Assembly (NCBI GenBank): GCA_021790695.1
Contig: JAJYGJ010000159.1
Location: 1 to 5,913 of the forward strand
Reading direction: 5' to 3'
Origin: Nitrospirota bacterium
Lineage (GTDB): Bacteria > Nitrospirota > Thermodesulfovibrionia > Thermodesulfovibrionales > JdFR-88
Length of the DNA: 5,913 nucleotides
The position numbers and the translations under genes are program-made. Below are positions 1-5,282 of the stretch, piece by piece. Every line of letters begins with the position of its first letter. Positions within the stretch are counted from its first letter, which is position 1. The notes beneath the pieces were generated by a model. It made no database searches. It saw only the letters and a list, made by a program, of their open reading frames with translations, and was not told where the DNA came from.

Positions 1-319
1 TTACGGCCCTCACCGCCCGCTGGACAATGCCGTCCGGCGCGTATGCACCCGTTGCCTTATCGTCTTTCCCATTCGGAATGCCGAAAAGCAGAACAGCGGG
101 AATCCCCAGGCCGGCGAGTTCCCTGGCCTCCTCGACAAGCATATCCACGGAGAGGTGATAATTCCCGGCGATGGAGGGTATTTCCCTCCGTATCCCCCGC
201 CCTTCGACAACAAACAGGGGCTGTACAAAATCGTCCACGGACAGACCTGTCTCACGCACCATCCTCCTCATGTTCCCGTTTTTCCTCAACCTCCTCAACC
301 TCTGCGCCGGAAAGCCCAT
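1..319 (-). CDS. hemB: Porphobilinogen synthase (delta-aminolevulinic acid dehydratase), N-terminal part, cut by window edge
   Basis: HemB condenses two 5-aminolevulinate molecules into porphobilinogen in the cytoplasm, the first common step of tetrapyrrole (haem, sirohaem, corrinoid) synthesis. I translated 106 codons by hand. The protein opens MGFPAQRLRRLRKN, followed by RRMVRETGLSVDDFVQPLFV and EGRGIRREIPSIAGNYHLSV, and ends DGIVQRAVRAV at the edge. This matches the HemB N-terminus: the RxRRLR arm, the LxxxDxxxPLFVxEG strand, the substituted MPG segment, and the DGIVQRAVRA helix. The family is usually about 320-340 residues, so roughly one third is present. The metal-binding cysteines and the two active-site lysines lie beyond the edge. 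The ATG at 319 is preceded by GGAGGT (325-330) with 5 nt spacing, an excellent ribosome site. No disruption is seen. The gene is transcribed leftwards, divergent from the rest of the left region. Confidence 0.93.
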   Translation of the reverse strand, partial: MGFPAQRLRRLRKNGNMRRMVRETGLSVDDFVQPLFVVEGRGIRREIPSIAGNYHLSVDMLVEEARELAGLGIPAVLLFGIPNGKDDKATGAYAPDGIVQRAVRAV

Positions 320-387
320 GGTCCACCTCCTTTTTTAAACTTGCAATCCCCAGGGCGATTCACTGGCCGCCTTTTGCCGTTTTTCAA

Positions 388-415
388 AATATAATAACGG
401 GCCCGACCAGCTCAA
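388..415 (-). promoter_or_regulatory. Probable sigma70-type promoter of hemB
   Basis: On the minus strand TTGAGC (410-415) is followed after 16 bp by TATATT (388-393), a 5/6 match to the -10 box. Initiation would fall near 381, giving a leader of about 60 nt before the hemB ATG. The -35 matches only in its first three bases plus one, so support is moderate. A perfect TATAAT on the opposite strand (390-395) overlaps this -10, so the site could fire both ways. Confidence 0.45.
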
Positions 416-540
416 AGGACTGTCTCGCTCAAAGTGGCCGCCGCAGGGACGAAATCGCCCCGTGCATCCGATGAGTCCTGCCTCGCTGCAGGGGTCCGCT
501 CGCCCGGTGATGGAGACCCCGCGCAGACCCCTCTTTTTTG
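401..540 (+). ncRNA. Candidate structured RNA divergent from hemB
   Basis: A perfect plus-strand TATAAT (390-395) lies just before this GC-rich stretch, which ends in a terminator-like hairpin and a T-run (490-539), so a transcript of about 140 nt is possible. No convincing -35 precedes the TATAAT. Foldable elements: GCAGGGAC (443-450) pairs with GTCCTGC (475-481) with one bulged G, extended inside by ATCG/CGAT (454-457 with 469-472). A competing small hairpin, CTGC/GCAG, overlaps its 3' arm. CTCAAAG occurs twice (411-417 and 428-434). I could not match it to 6S, SRP, RNase P, tmRNA, or fluoride, cobalamin, glycine or c-di-GMP riboswitches. No protein frame here looks coding. It might instead be a leader whose gene lies far downstream, or just GC-rich spacer. 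Confidence 0.3.
490..539 (+). terminator. Rho-independent terminator-like hairpin
   Basis: AGGGGTC (490-496) pairs with GACCCCT (526-532), with an inner CGC/GCG extension, and TCTTTTTT follows directly on the plus strand. A second GACCCC copy (515-520) can also pair with the left arm, giving an alternative fold without the adjacent T-run. No annotated plus-strand gene lies upstream, so if real it ends the candidate RNA that starts near 401. Confidence 0.5.
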
Positions 541-691
541 TTACATGAGATTGGATTGAACAGGCTTTTTACGTATCTCCGGCATTTGCGCGTATCGGGT
601 GTTGCGCCGCCCCCCCCATTCACATGTTCGTCGCAATACATATTCAAGGCAACTTACAGGTGTACATCGCAATTAACATGCCAGCTTAAAA

Positions 692-892
692 ATTCTCAAA
701 CAGGACCCTGTCACCTTCCGGCCCGGGAAGGGCAGGATCGGCCACGGCCCCATTATCGAAACCCTCCGTGGCAGGATGGACGGCAGATATTGGGAAAACC
801 CGGCCCCGTTCAAATATGAATGCTTTTATCAGGGACCATGTCCCGCCGGCCGGGCTTACCGCTCCCCGTGTGTCTTTTGGATACAGGATTGA
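692..892 (+). CDS. Small hypothetical Cys-containing ORF without a standard start codon (possible gene remnant)
   Basis: The frame is open from 677 to the TGA at 890-892, and its codon use looks coding (many G/C third positions, balanced residues). From the ATT at 692 it gives 66 residues, including ILKQDPVTFRPGKGRIGHGP, then an internal Met at residue 29 (ATG 776), then ECFYQGPCPAGRAYRSPCVF and a short end WIQD. Three cysteines fall in a C-x5-C-x9-C pattern. There is no ATG, GTG or TTG between the upstream in-frame TAA (674-676) and 776, yet residues before 776 look as protein-like as those after. An ATG at 678 sits in another frame and stops after three codons. Possible explanations are ATT initiation, initiation at 776 (38 residues), a frameshift near the A5 run at 688-692, or a decaying gene. 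I do not recognise the family. Confidence 0.35.
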   Translation: MLKQDPVTFRPGKGRIGHGPIIETLRGRMDGRYWENPAPFKYECFYQGPCPAGRAYRSPCVFWIQD

Positions 893-965
893 AACGGTTC
901 CACACCGGCCATATGTTTACAAAAGAAACAGCGCCGTCCGCCGGCCGGCTTGAAAAAAGCTGAAT

Positions 966-995
966 TTGGAAAAACCAGCCGAAGAATGATATAAT
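966..995 (+). promoter_or_regulatory. Promoter for the leader ORF and histidine kinase
   Basis: TTGGAA (966-971) is followed after 18 bp by a perfect TATAAT (990-995). The -10 is preceded by TGA, which forms an extended -10 (TGN-TATAAT). Initiation would be near 1002, about 22 nt before the leader ORF start. Confidence 0.55.
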
Positions 996-1023
996 TTCAA
1001 AGCTTATGGTTCAGGAGATTTAT

Positions 1024-1080
1024 ATGGCCCGATATAGCCCGTTGTTCTCAGTCTGGCGCCCGACACCCCTTCACTTTTAA
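1024..1080 (+). CDS. 18-codon leader ORF upstream of the histidine kinase
   Basis: ATG at 1024 is preceded by AGGAG (1013-1017) with 6 nt spacing, the best ribosome site in this part of the window. The peptide reads MARYSPLFSVWRPTPLHF and ends with TAA at 1078-1080. The kinase ATG at 1094 lies 13 nt later in a different frame and has no Shine-Dalgarno of its own. I infer a leader peptide with translational coupling to the kinase. Alternatively, an indel between 1026 and 1094 has split the true 5' end of the kinase gene: the kinase frame itself is open back to 995 but offers no standard start there. The peptide has no run of one amino acid that would suggest classic attenuation. Confidence 0.4.
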   Translation: MARYSPLFSVWRPTPLHF

Positions 1081-1093
1081 CGAATCCTGCCTT

Positions 1094-2632
1094 ATGCCGC
1101 CGGAATCTGAAAGGCGAAAGGCCCCAAAAGGCAAAAGCATGGCGCGCGGGAATAAAAAACCCGGGAAGCAACAGATTCTGCGGCCGGACATCCTGTCCGT
1201 TATCGACGCAATCGGCGATGAGATAACCATACAGGACACCGATTTCAGGATTGTCTACCAGAACAGCGCCTTCATCTCCAAGGCCGGCCGCCATACCGGC
1301 CAATATTGCTATGAGGCGTACGGGCATACCGGACAGGTTTGTGAAGGCTGCCAGTTGGAGATGGCGTTCAGGGACGGCGGAGTCCACCGGGTCGCGCGGA
1401 AGGTCTCACTTAACAATGAAACGAGGTATGCCGAGATCACGGCCTCCGCCCTGAGGGATGCGGCCGGCAGGATTATAGCGGGCATCGAGGTGGTAAGAGA
1501 CATAACGGACCGCGTGAGAATAGAGGAGCAGTTGTCCCAGGCCAAGCGGGACTGGGAGGACATCTTCAACCAGATAACGGAGATGATTACCGTTCACGAC
1601 ATGGATTTCAACATAGTCCGGGCCAACAAGGCCGCCGAAAAGATACTCGGTTTGCCGGCGCCGGGAGAGGGGGAGGCCAAATGCTTCAAATATTACCACG
1701 GCAACTCATGCCCGCCTGCAAACTGCCCCAGTTGCGCGAGCCTGGGATCCATGCTGCACGGGACCGCGGAATATTTCGAGCCCCACCTCAACAGGTTTTT
1801 GGAAGTCACCGCGGTCCCCAGGTTTGACGCCGCTCATAAGCCTGCCGGGCTTATTCACATCGGCAGGGACATCACGGAGCGGAAACGCCTGGAATCGATC
1901 GCCCAGGCCGCAAGCCTGATGGACAACCTGGGCTATGTCTTTTCCGGGATAAGGCACGAGATAGGAAACCCCGTGAACGCCGCCAAGCTCACCCTGTCCG
2001 CCCTGAAGACCAAGCTCCCCGCGGCCGGCCCGGGGGAAATCGGGAAAAACCTCGACGCCGCGCTGGAGCAGCTCTCGCGGGTCGAGTTTCTCCTGAAATC
2101 CCTCAGGAACTTCAATATGTTCGAGGACATGGACGTGGCGCATATCTGCCTGTCGGCCTTCATGGAAAGATTCTTTGGCCTTGCCGGGAGGGATTTTCTG
2201 GAGAGGGGCATAGAAATAGTCTCCGACATAGCATCTGACGTGCAGTGCGCCTTTGCCGATGAGCGGGCCCTGCACCAGATCCTTCTGAACATTGCCGCGA
2301 ACGCCGCGGATGCCCTGTCCGGAGCCGAAAACCCGAGGATAACCTTCCGCGCAAGAAAACTGGGCTCCATGGTGATCATGACCGTGGAAGATAACGGCCG
2401 GGGCATACCCCGCGGGAACATGAAAGACCTCTTCAAACCGTTCTATACGACAAAGGCGAGCGGGACGGGTCTCGGGCTCGTAATCGTCAAAAAGATGATG
2501 TTGAAAATGGGCGGCGAGGTAGAGATTACAAGCGAAGAGGGCCGGGGGACCGCCGTAAACCTTTTCCTGCCCTGCCGCGGGCAGGCGGGCAAACCGCCCG
2601 GCCGCCGGGACCGCTCTCGAAATTTCCTTTAA
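1094..2632 (+). CDS. PAS-PAS sensor histidine kinase with Cys-rich PAS domains (no transmembrane segment)
   Basis: A 512-residue two-component sensor kinase that should autophosphorylate on His and pass phosphate to an unlinked response regulator. Domains: PAS 1 about 29-140 (ends GIEVVRDITDR), PAS 2 about 150-265 (ends GLIHIGRDITERK), dimerisation/phosphoacceptor helix with RHEIGNPVN (H288), then the HATPase domain with N-box around N399/N403 (LLNIAANAADAL), G1 DNGRG (433-437), F-box LFKPFYTTK (446-454) and G2 GTGLGL (457-462). All catalytic boxes are intact. No membrane segment or signal peptide is visible, so it should sense a cytoplasmic cue. Both PAS domains carry cysteines: C72, C83, C86 and C197, C206, C211, C214, suggesting metal, Fe-S or redox sensing (inference). 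The start is uncertain: ATG 1094 has no ribosome site and may depend on the leader ORF; ATG 1139 (residue 16) has AAAAGG 7 nt upstream. No response regulator gene is in the window. The C-terminal tail after residue 495 is basic and probably disordered. Confidence 0.92.
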   Translation: MPPESERRKAPKGKSMARGNKKPGKQQILRPDILSVIDAIGDEITIQDTDFRIVYQNSAFISKAGRHTGQYCYEAYGHTGQVCEGCQLEMAFRDGGVHRVARKVSLNNETRYAEITASALRDAAGRIIAGIEVVRDITDRVRIEEQLSQAKRDWEDIFNQITEMITVHDMDFNIVRANKAAEKILGLPAPGEGEAKCFKYYHGNSCPPANCPSCASLGSMLHGTAEYFEPHLNRFLEVTAVPRFDAAHKPAGLIHIGRDITERKRLESIAQAASLMDNLGYVFSGIRHEIGNPVNAAKLTLSALKTKLPAAGPGEIGKNLDAALEQLSRVEFLLKSLRNFNMFEDMDVAHICLSAFMERFFGLAGRDFLERGIEIVSDIASDVQCAFADERALHQILLNIAANAADALSGAENPRITFRARKLGSMVIMTVEDNGRGIPRGNMKDLFKPFYTTKASGTGLGLVIVKKMMLKMGGEVEITSEEGRGTAVNLFLPCRGQAGKPPGRRDRSRNFL

Positions 2633-2665
2633 ACGGAGGCCCGGTTAAACCCGCCGCTTCTTATC

Positions 2666-2696
2666 CCGTGTCATAGTCATGCCCGTCCTGACACGG
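2666..2696. repeat. Perfect 8-bp inverted repeat downstream of the kinase
   Basis: CCGTGTCA (2666-2673) and TGACACGG (2689-2696) are exact reverse complements around a 15-nt loop, 33 nt after the kinase stop. There is no T-run on either side, so it is not a standard intrinsic terminator. It may stabilise the mRNA end or bind a protein. Confidence 0.4.
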
Positions 2697-2826
2697 CACT
2701 ATGTTCCCTGCTGTTGCGAAATCCTCTTTAATGCCGGCTCGCGCTGGGCAATACGCTCGCTATCCATTTAACAGCCTGCAAAAGCGGAAAATTGAAAGAA
2801 GGGGATTTGGCTTCGGAGAAATTTTT

Positions 2827-2858
2827 ACGGCCGCCATGCAATCCCGCGGGGCGGCCGT
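2827..2858. terminator. GC-rich inverted repeat between convergent genes, possible bidirectional terminator
   Basis: ACGGCCGCC (2827-2835) and GGCGGCCGT (2850-2858) form a perfect 9-bp stem with a 14-nt loop. Short A/T tracts flank it on both sides, and an outer AAATT/AATTT pair can extend it. It lies between the ends of the kinase gene (plus) and the AICAR transformylase gene (minus), where a shared terminator is expected. The T-tracts are weak (TTTCAATTT rightwards, mostly A leftwards), so termination strength is uncertain. Apart from this and the repeat at 2666-2696, I see nothing coding in 2633-2914. Confidence 0.4.
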
Positions 2859-2914
2859 TTCAATTTGCATCCGCTTATTTATCCCTCTCTTCGCTTTGGA
2901 CGATAACAGGGCCG

Positions 2915-3970
2915 TCAGTGTCCGAAGAAGCCGCGCCCCTTCTTGTCCGGAATAAGGTAAAGGACGATGCCCCTGTCCTCGCAGAACCTGACGACATCCT
3001 TGTCCCTGATCGAGCCGCTCGTGGCCACTACGGCCTTGATGCCGGCCTCGGCAAGCGCCTCCACGCCGTCGGTGAACGGGAAGAAGCTGTCGCTTGAGGC
3101 CGAGGCGCCTTTTGCGTCGTGGCCGGAATAAGAGACAAGGTTAAGCGCAAGCTTCGCTCCGCGCACCCTCGCCTGCTGGCCGACGCCGTTTGCGATTAGC
3201 TGGCCGTCTTTAATAACAGTTATCGTGTTGCTGTTGCTTGTGTCCCCGATGGCCTTCGCCATGAGCATGTCGTCTTCCTGCTGGCGCGCGGCCTGGCCGT
3301 ATCTCTTGAGCTCAGGGTCGTTAAGGTCCAGGATGTAAGTGTAGTTGGGCTGCGCAAGGAAGCCGCCGCGCACATAGCGGCAGCGGGGCGAGGGATCAAG
3401 GCTCGCGCGCCCCAGGCCGGCAAGGGCCGGGTTTTGAAGCAGCCTGCACTTGTCTCCCTTGCGCTGGAAGAACCCTGTCGCGCCGGAATCGAATGACGGG
3501 GCTATGATGCCGTCCAGCGGCCTGCGCTGCCCCTCCGGCATGCCGTGAGTGACGAGCGCCTCCGCCACGTCCTCCGTTACCGGGTAGTTCACCATCACGA
3601 GGCCGCCGAATATGGCAAGCGGGTCTCCCATTATCATCCGGCGGGCGGCCTCCGCCGGGTTATCCGCGGCCACGGCGGCCCCGCAGGAGTTCCCGTGCTT
3701 CACGCCCACGGAGATAAGGGGCGCCTTGCCGCGGTTCGCCTCGAAACTGGCCGCGATGTGGGTGACCGTCTGGAGAAGGCGGTCCAGGTCGCAGAGGTTG
3801 TTGTAGCTTGGCTCCGTCCCGGCCACGATCCGGAACTTCTCCAGCGCCAGGGGATCGGCCGACCCTCCCCCGTAAAGCGCGGCGGGCACCTGGTAGCCGT
3901 TCTCGCCGTATTTGCAGGTAAGGGCAAGCCTGCCCGAAAATTGCATCTCTTCCTTCGGTTTGTCTTCCAA
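2915..3970 (-). CDS. purH: Stand-alone AICAR transformylase domain (phosphoribosylaminoimidazolecarboxamide formyltransferase, PurH C-terminal type)
   Basis: AICAR transformylase moves a formyl group from 10-formyl-tetrahydrofolate to AICAR, giving FAICAR, the penultimate step of IMP synthesis. Family motifs, numbered from the TTG start: KYGENGYQ (20-27, usual KYGENPHQ), SYNNLCDLD (55-63), VKHGNSCG (90-97; K91-H92 is the catalytic pair of the family), later SDSFFPF (293-299) and GSIRD (319-323). Normal PurH is about 510-530 residues with an N-terminal IMP cyclohydrolase domain. Here only about 351 residues exist, with nothing cyclohydrolase-like upstream, so the ring-closing step must be encoded elsewhere. 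The C-terminus ends PDKKGRGFFGH rather than the usual HFKH-like tail. Start: AGGAGG lies 8 nt before TTG 3970 but directly abuts the GTG at 3979, so TTG is preferred. The gene is monocistronic here, with its own promoter, convergent with the kinase. Function is confident; how IMP is completed is unknown. Confidence 0.9.
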   Translation of the reverse strand: MEDKPKEEMQFSGRLALTCKYGENGYQVPAALYGGGSADPLALEKFRIVAGTEPSYNNLCDLDRLLQTVTHIAASFEANRGKAPLISVGVKHGNSCGAAVAADNPAEAARRMIMGDPLAIFGGLVMVNYPVTEDVAEALVTHGMPEGQRRPLDGIIAPSFDSGATGFFQRKGDKCRLLQNPALAGLGRASLDPSPRCRYVRGGFLAQPNYTYILDLNDPELKRYGQAARQQEDDMLMAKAIGDTSNSNTITVIKDGQLIANGVGQQARVRGAKLALNLVSYSGHDAKGASASSDSFFPFTDGVEALAEAGIKAVVATSGSIRDKDVVRFCEDRGIVLYLIPDKKGRGFFGH

Positions 3971-4010
3971 CTGGGACACCTCCTGATATCATGAATTCGG
4001 CACGTGAAAG

Positions 4011-4040
4011 ATTATACATTCCCGGAGAAAACAGAGACAA
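4011..4040 (-). promoter_or_regulatory. Promoter of the AICAR transformylase gene
   Basis: On the minus strand TTGTCT (4035-4040) and a perfect TATAAT (4011-4016) are separated by 18 bp. Initiation near 4004 would leave a leader of about 34 nt before the TTG start. No purine-riboswitch-like leader fits in so short a distance. Confidence 0.5.
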
Positions 4041-4191
4041 GGATGAAGAATGTCCCGGGAGACGAATGCGCCGGTCATGCTCCTGAGGCTAAAGGGGGCC
4101 GGGACTGCGGCGATTTCCAGGAGCAACCATGCCTGCGCCCATTTCCGTGGTGGTCGCAACGGCCTTGAAAATCCGGCAGTAATCCGCGGAA

Positions 4192-4509
4192 TTATTCCGG
4201 CTTTTCTCCGGCTGCCGCAACGGGGGCCGCGGTCTTTTTTCCGCCTCTGCCCCTGGCCCTGGCGGCCCTGACTTTGCCGGGTTTTTCCTGAACGGATATC
4301 TTTTTGGTCCTTCTTTTATACTTCCGGGGGGCTTTTCCGAAGACACTTTCCCTGATTCCATGCAGGAAATCCTCCACACTTTTTTGCCGGGTGTCTTCGG
4401 GAATAAGATTGATGACATTTTTGAGTTTCTCGGAAAGTTTGCCGCCCAATTCCTTCAACTCTTCGATCTGCTTTGCACTTTCCTTTTTAACCATTTTTAC
4501 GATATCCAT
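4192..4509 (-). CDS. Small hypothetical protein: amphipathic helices plus Lys/Arg/Ala/Pro-rich tail
   Basis: 105 residues. The N-terminal half (about 1-58) is rich in K, E, L and I with a heptad-like look, for example KQIEELKELGGKLSEKLK, and should be helical or coiled coil. From about residue 59 the chain becomes a basic low-complexity tail (KYKRRTKK, then RAARARGRGGKK, then APVAAAGEKPE). This helix-plus-basic-tail layout resembles phasin-like or histone-H1-like nucleic-acid-binding proteins, but I cannot assign a family. Start: AGGAGG lies 6 nt before ATG 4509, while the ATG at 4515 abuts it, so the shorter start is chosen. A near-consensus promoter lies just upstream, suggesting good expression. 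No signal peptide or membrane segment is seen. The gene is followed by about 220 nt before the transformylase start and probably is not co-transcribed with it, as the latter has its own promoter. Confidence 0.75.
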   Translation of the reverse strand: MDIVKMVKKESAKQIEELKELGGKLSEKLKNVINLIPEDTRQKSVEDFLHGIRESVFGKAPRKYKRRTKKISVQEKPGKVRAARARGRGGKKTAAPVAAAGEKPE

Positions 4510-4538
4510 AAACATCCTCCTGAAAAGATTTGTAAGAT

Positions 4539-4567
4539 AATATAAAACCTGAATGGTTGCATGTCAA
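4539..4567 (-). promoter_or_regulatory. Near-consensus sigma70 promoter of the 105-residue protein gene
   Basis: On the minus strand a perfect TTGACA (4562-4567) is followed after exactly 17 bp by TATATT (4539-4544, 5/6). Initiation would be near 4532, giving a leader of about 23 nt with AGGAGG. This is the strongest promoter in the window. Confidence 0.7.
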
Positions 4568-4575
4568 GGAATTGT

Positions 4576-4591
4576 CGTGACGGAAGTCACG
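4576..4591. promoter_or_regulatory. Perfect palindrome, candidate CRP/FNR-family operator
   Basis: CGTGAC-GGAA-GTCACG is a perfect palindrome whose core is GTGA-N6-TCAC, the half-site layout of CRP/FNR superfamily regulators. It lies between divergent genes. Its centre is about 51 bp upstream of the predicted minus-strand start near 4532 and about 70 bp upstream of the predicted plus-strand start near 4653. As RNA it would form a 6-bp hairpin with a GGAA tetraloop, so an RNA role cannot be excluded. Confidence 0.35.
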
Positions 4592-4593
4592 CG

Positions 4594-4625
4594 CCGCTTT
4601 GCGGATCCTGTTTTAAAAAGACAGG
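4594..4625. repeat. Two short hairpin-forming inverted repeats in the divergent intergenic region
   Basis: CCGC-TTT-GCGG (4594-4604) and CCTGT...ACAGG (4607-4611 with 4621-4625, extendable inwards through T/A pairs) follow directly after the 4576-4591 palindrome, giving three dyads in a row within 50 bp. No T-run follows. They could be protein sites or a structured segment. Confidence 0.3.
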
Positions 4626-4646
4626 CATGATCAAATCGTATATACT
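4618..4646 (+). promoter_or_regulatory. Possible promoter of the SYLF protein gene
   Basis: AAGACA (4618-4623, 4/6) and TATACT (4641-4646, 5/6) are spaced 17 bp apart. Initiation would be near 4653, about 60 nt before the gene start. Confidence 0.35.
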
Positions 4647-4712
4647 GTTTTCAGGGGCGTCTCATTTTTTGTTGATTTCAAAAATCGCAAACAAAATGGA
4701 GAACGGAAAATT

Positions 4713-5282
4713 ATGAAAACGCATGGGTGCGGGCGCATCAGAATTTTAATGTTGCTTTTATGTTTCACCTTTATATTTTCCCTGTTTGCCACCACCTCAT
4801 ATGCAAAGAGCAGAGAGGAAATAAACGCGAGCGTTAAAGCGGCCATGGTCCGTTTCAAGAAGGAGATCAAAGGCGGCACGGCATACCTGGAAGGCGCCAG
4901 GGGAGTGCTCGTCATGCCGGGCATTGTCAAGGCCGCTTTTCTGTTCGGGGGCAAATACGGCCAGGGCGCATTACTGGTCGGAAACAGGACAGCGGGCTAC
5001 TACAGCATTGCCGGAGGTTCCGTGGGATGGCAGCTTGGCGCGCAGAAGTACGACATGGTCATATTGTTTATGACGGAAAAAGTGCTTAAGAATTTCATGA
5101 GCAGCGAGAACTGGGAGGCGGGGGTCGATGCTGAGGTAACCCTTATCAATACGGGGGCGGAAGCTACCGTTGAGACCCTGCGGAGCCAGCACCCTATTGC
5201 CGGCTTCGTCTTCGGGCAGCAGGGGTTGATGGGGGGCGTGTCCATTAAGGGCACCAAATTCACGAGGATACATCCTGATTGA
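4713..5282 (+). CDS. Exported SYLF-domain (Ysc84/DUF500) lipid-binding protein
   Basis: 189 residues. An N-terminal signal peptide (about 1-31: basic start, hydrophobic ILMLLLCFTFIFSLF, cleavage likely after TSYA) sends it to the periplasm or outer membrane. No lipobox fits C17. The mature part matches the SYLF family: AKGVLVMPxIxKAxFxFGG-type segment (here ARGVLVMPGIVKAAFLFGGK, 62-81), GYYSIAGGSVGWQLGAQ (95-111), a VILFM strand, VLKNFMSSENWEAGVDAEVT (124-143), and a C-terminal GLMGGVSIKGTKF. SYLF domains bind phosphoinositides in eukaryotes; bacterial members are small exported proteins of uncertain role, thought to act at the envelope. The length is normal for bacterial forms. GGAG (4698-4701) lies 11 nt before the ATG, a rather long spacing. 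It is divergent from the 105-residue protein gene across a region with a candidate CRP/FNR-type site. Family assignment is firm; the biological role is not. Confidence 0.9.
   Translation: MKTHGCGRIRILMLLLCFTFIFSLFATTSYAKSREEINASVKAAMVRFKKEIKGGTAYLEGARGVLVMPGIVKAAFLFGGKYGQGALLVGNRTAGYYSIAGGSVGWQLGAQKYDMVILFMTEKVLKNFMSSENWEAGVDAEVTLINTGAEATVETLRSQHPIAGFVFGQQGLMGGVSIKGTKFTRIHPD

Noticed and set aside
443..481. Hammerhead-ribozyme-like pieces (GACGAAA and CGATGAG flanked by complementary arms)
   Set aside because: Only about 14 nt lie between the two core pieces, too short for the two remaining helices, and the CUGANGA box is imperfect.
506..530. Fluoride- or glycine-riboswitch-like fragment (GGTGATGG, GAGACCCC)
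   Set aside because: The remaining conserved elements are absent or in the wrong order, and no suitable gene follows.
610..617. Run of eight C as a phase-variation tract
   Set aside because: It lies in no credible gene and not between promoter elements I can identify.
631..673. TCGCAAT direct repeat (631-637 and 667-673) with CATGTT/AACATG arms as an operator
   Set aside because: The units are short, there is no promoter at a meaningful distance, and they are compatible with chance.
538..819. Plus-strand 93-codon frame
   Set aside because: It has low-complexity composition, crosses the C8 run, lacks a ribosome site, and overlaps a better coding-looking frame.
1706..2436. Long minus-strand open frames inside the kinase gene
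   Set aside because: They are antisense shadows of a high-GC coding sequence with all kinase motifs intact; their composition is not protein-like.
3545..3994. Plus-strand 149-codon frame over the AICAR transformylase gene
   Set aside because: It is antisense to a gene with clear family motifs and has no ribosome site.
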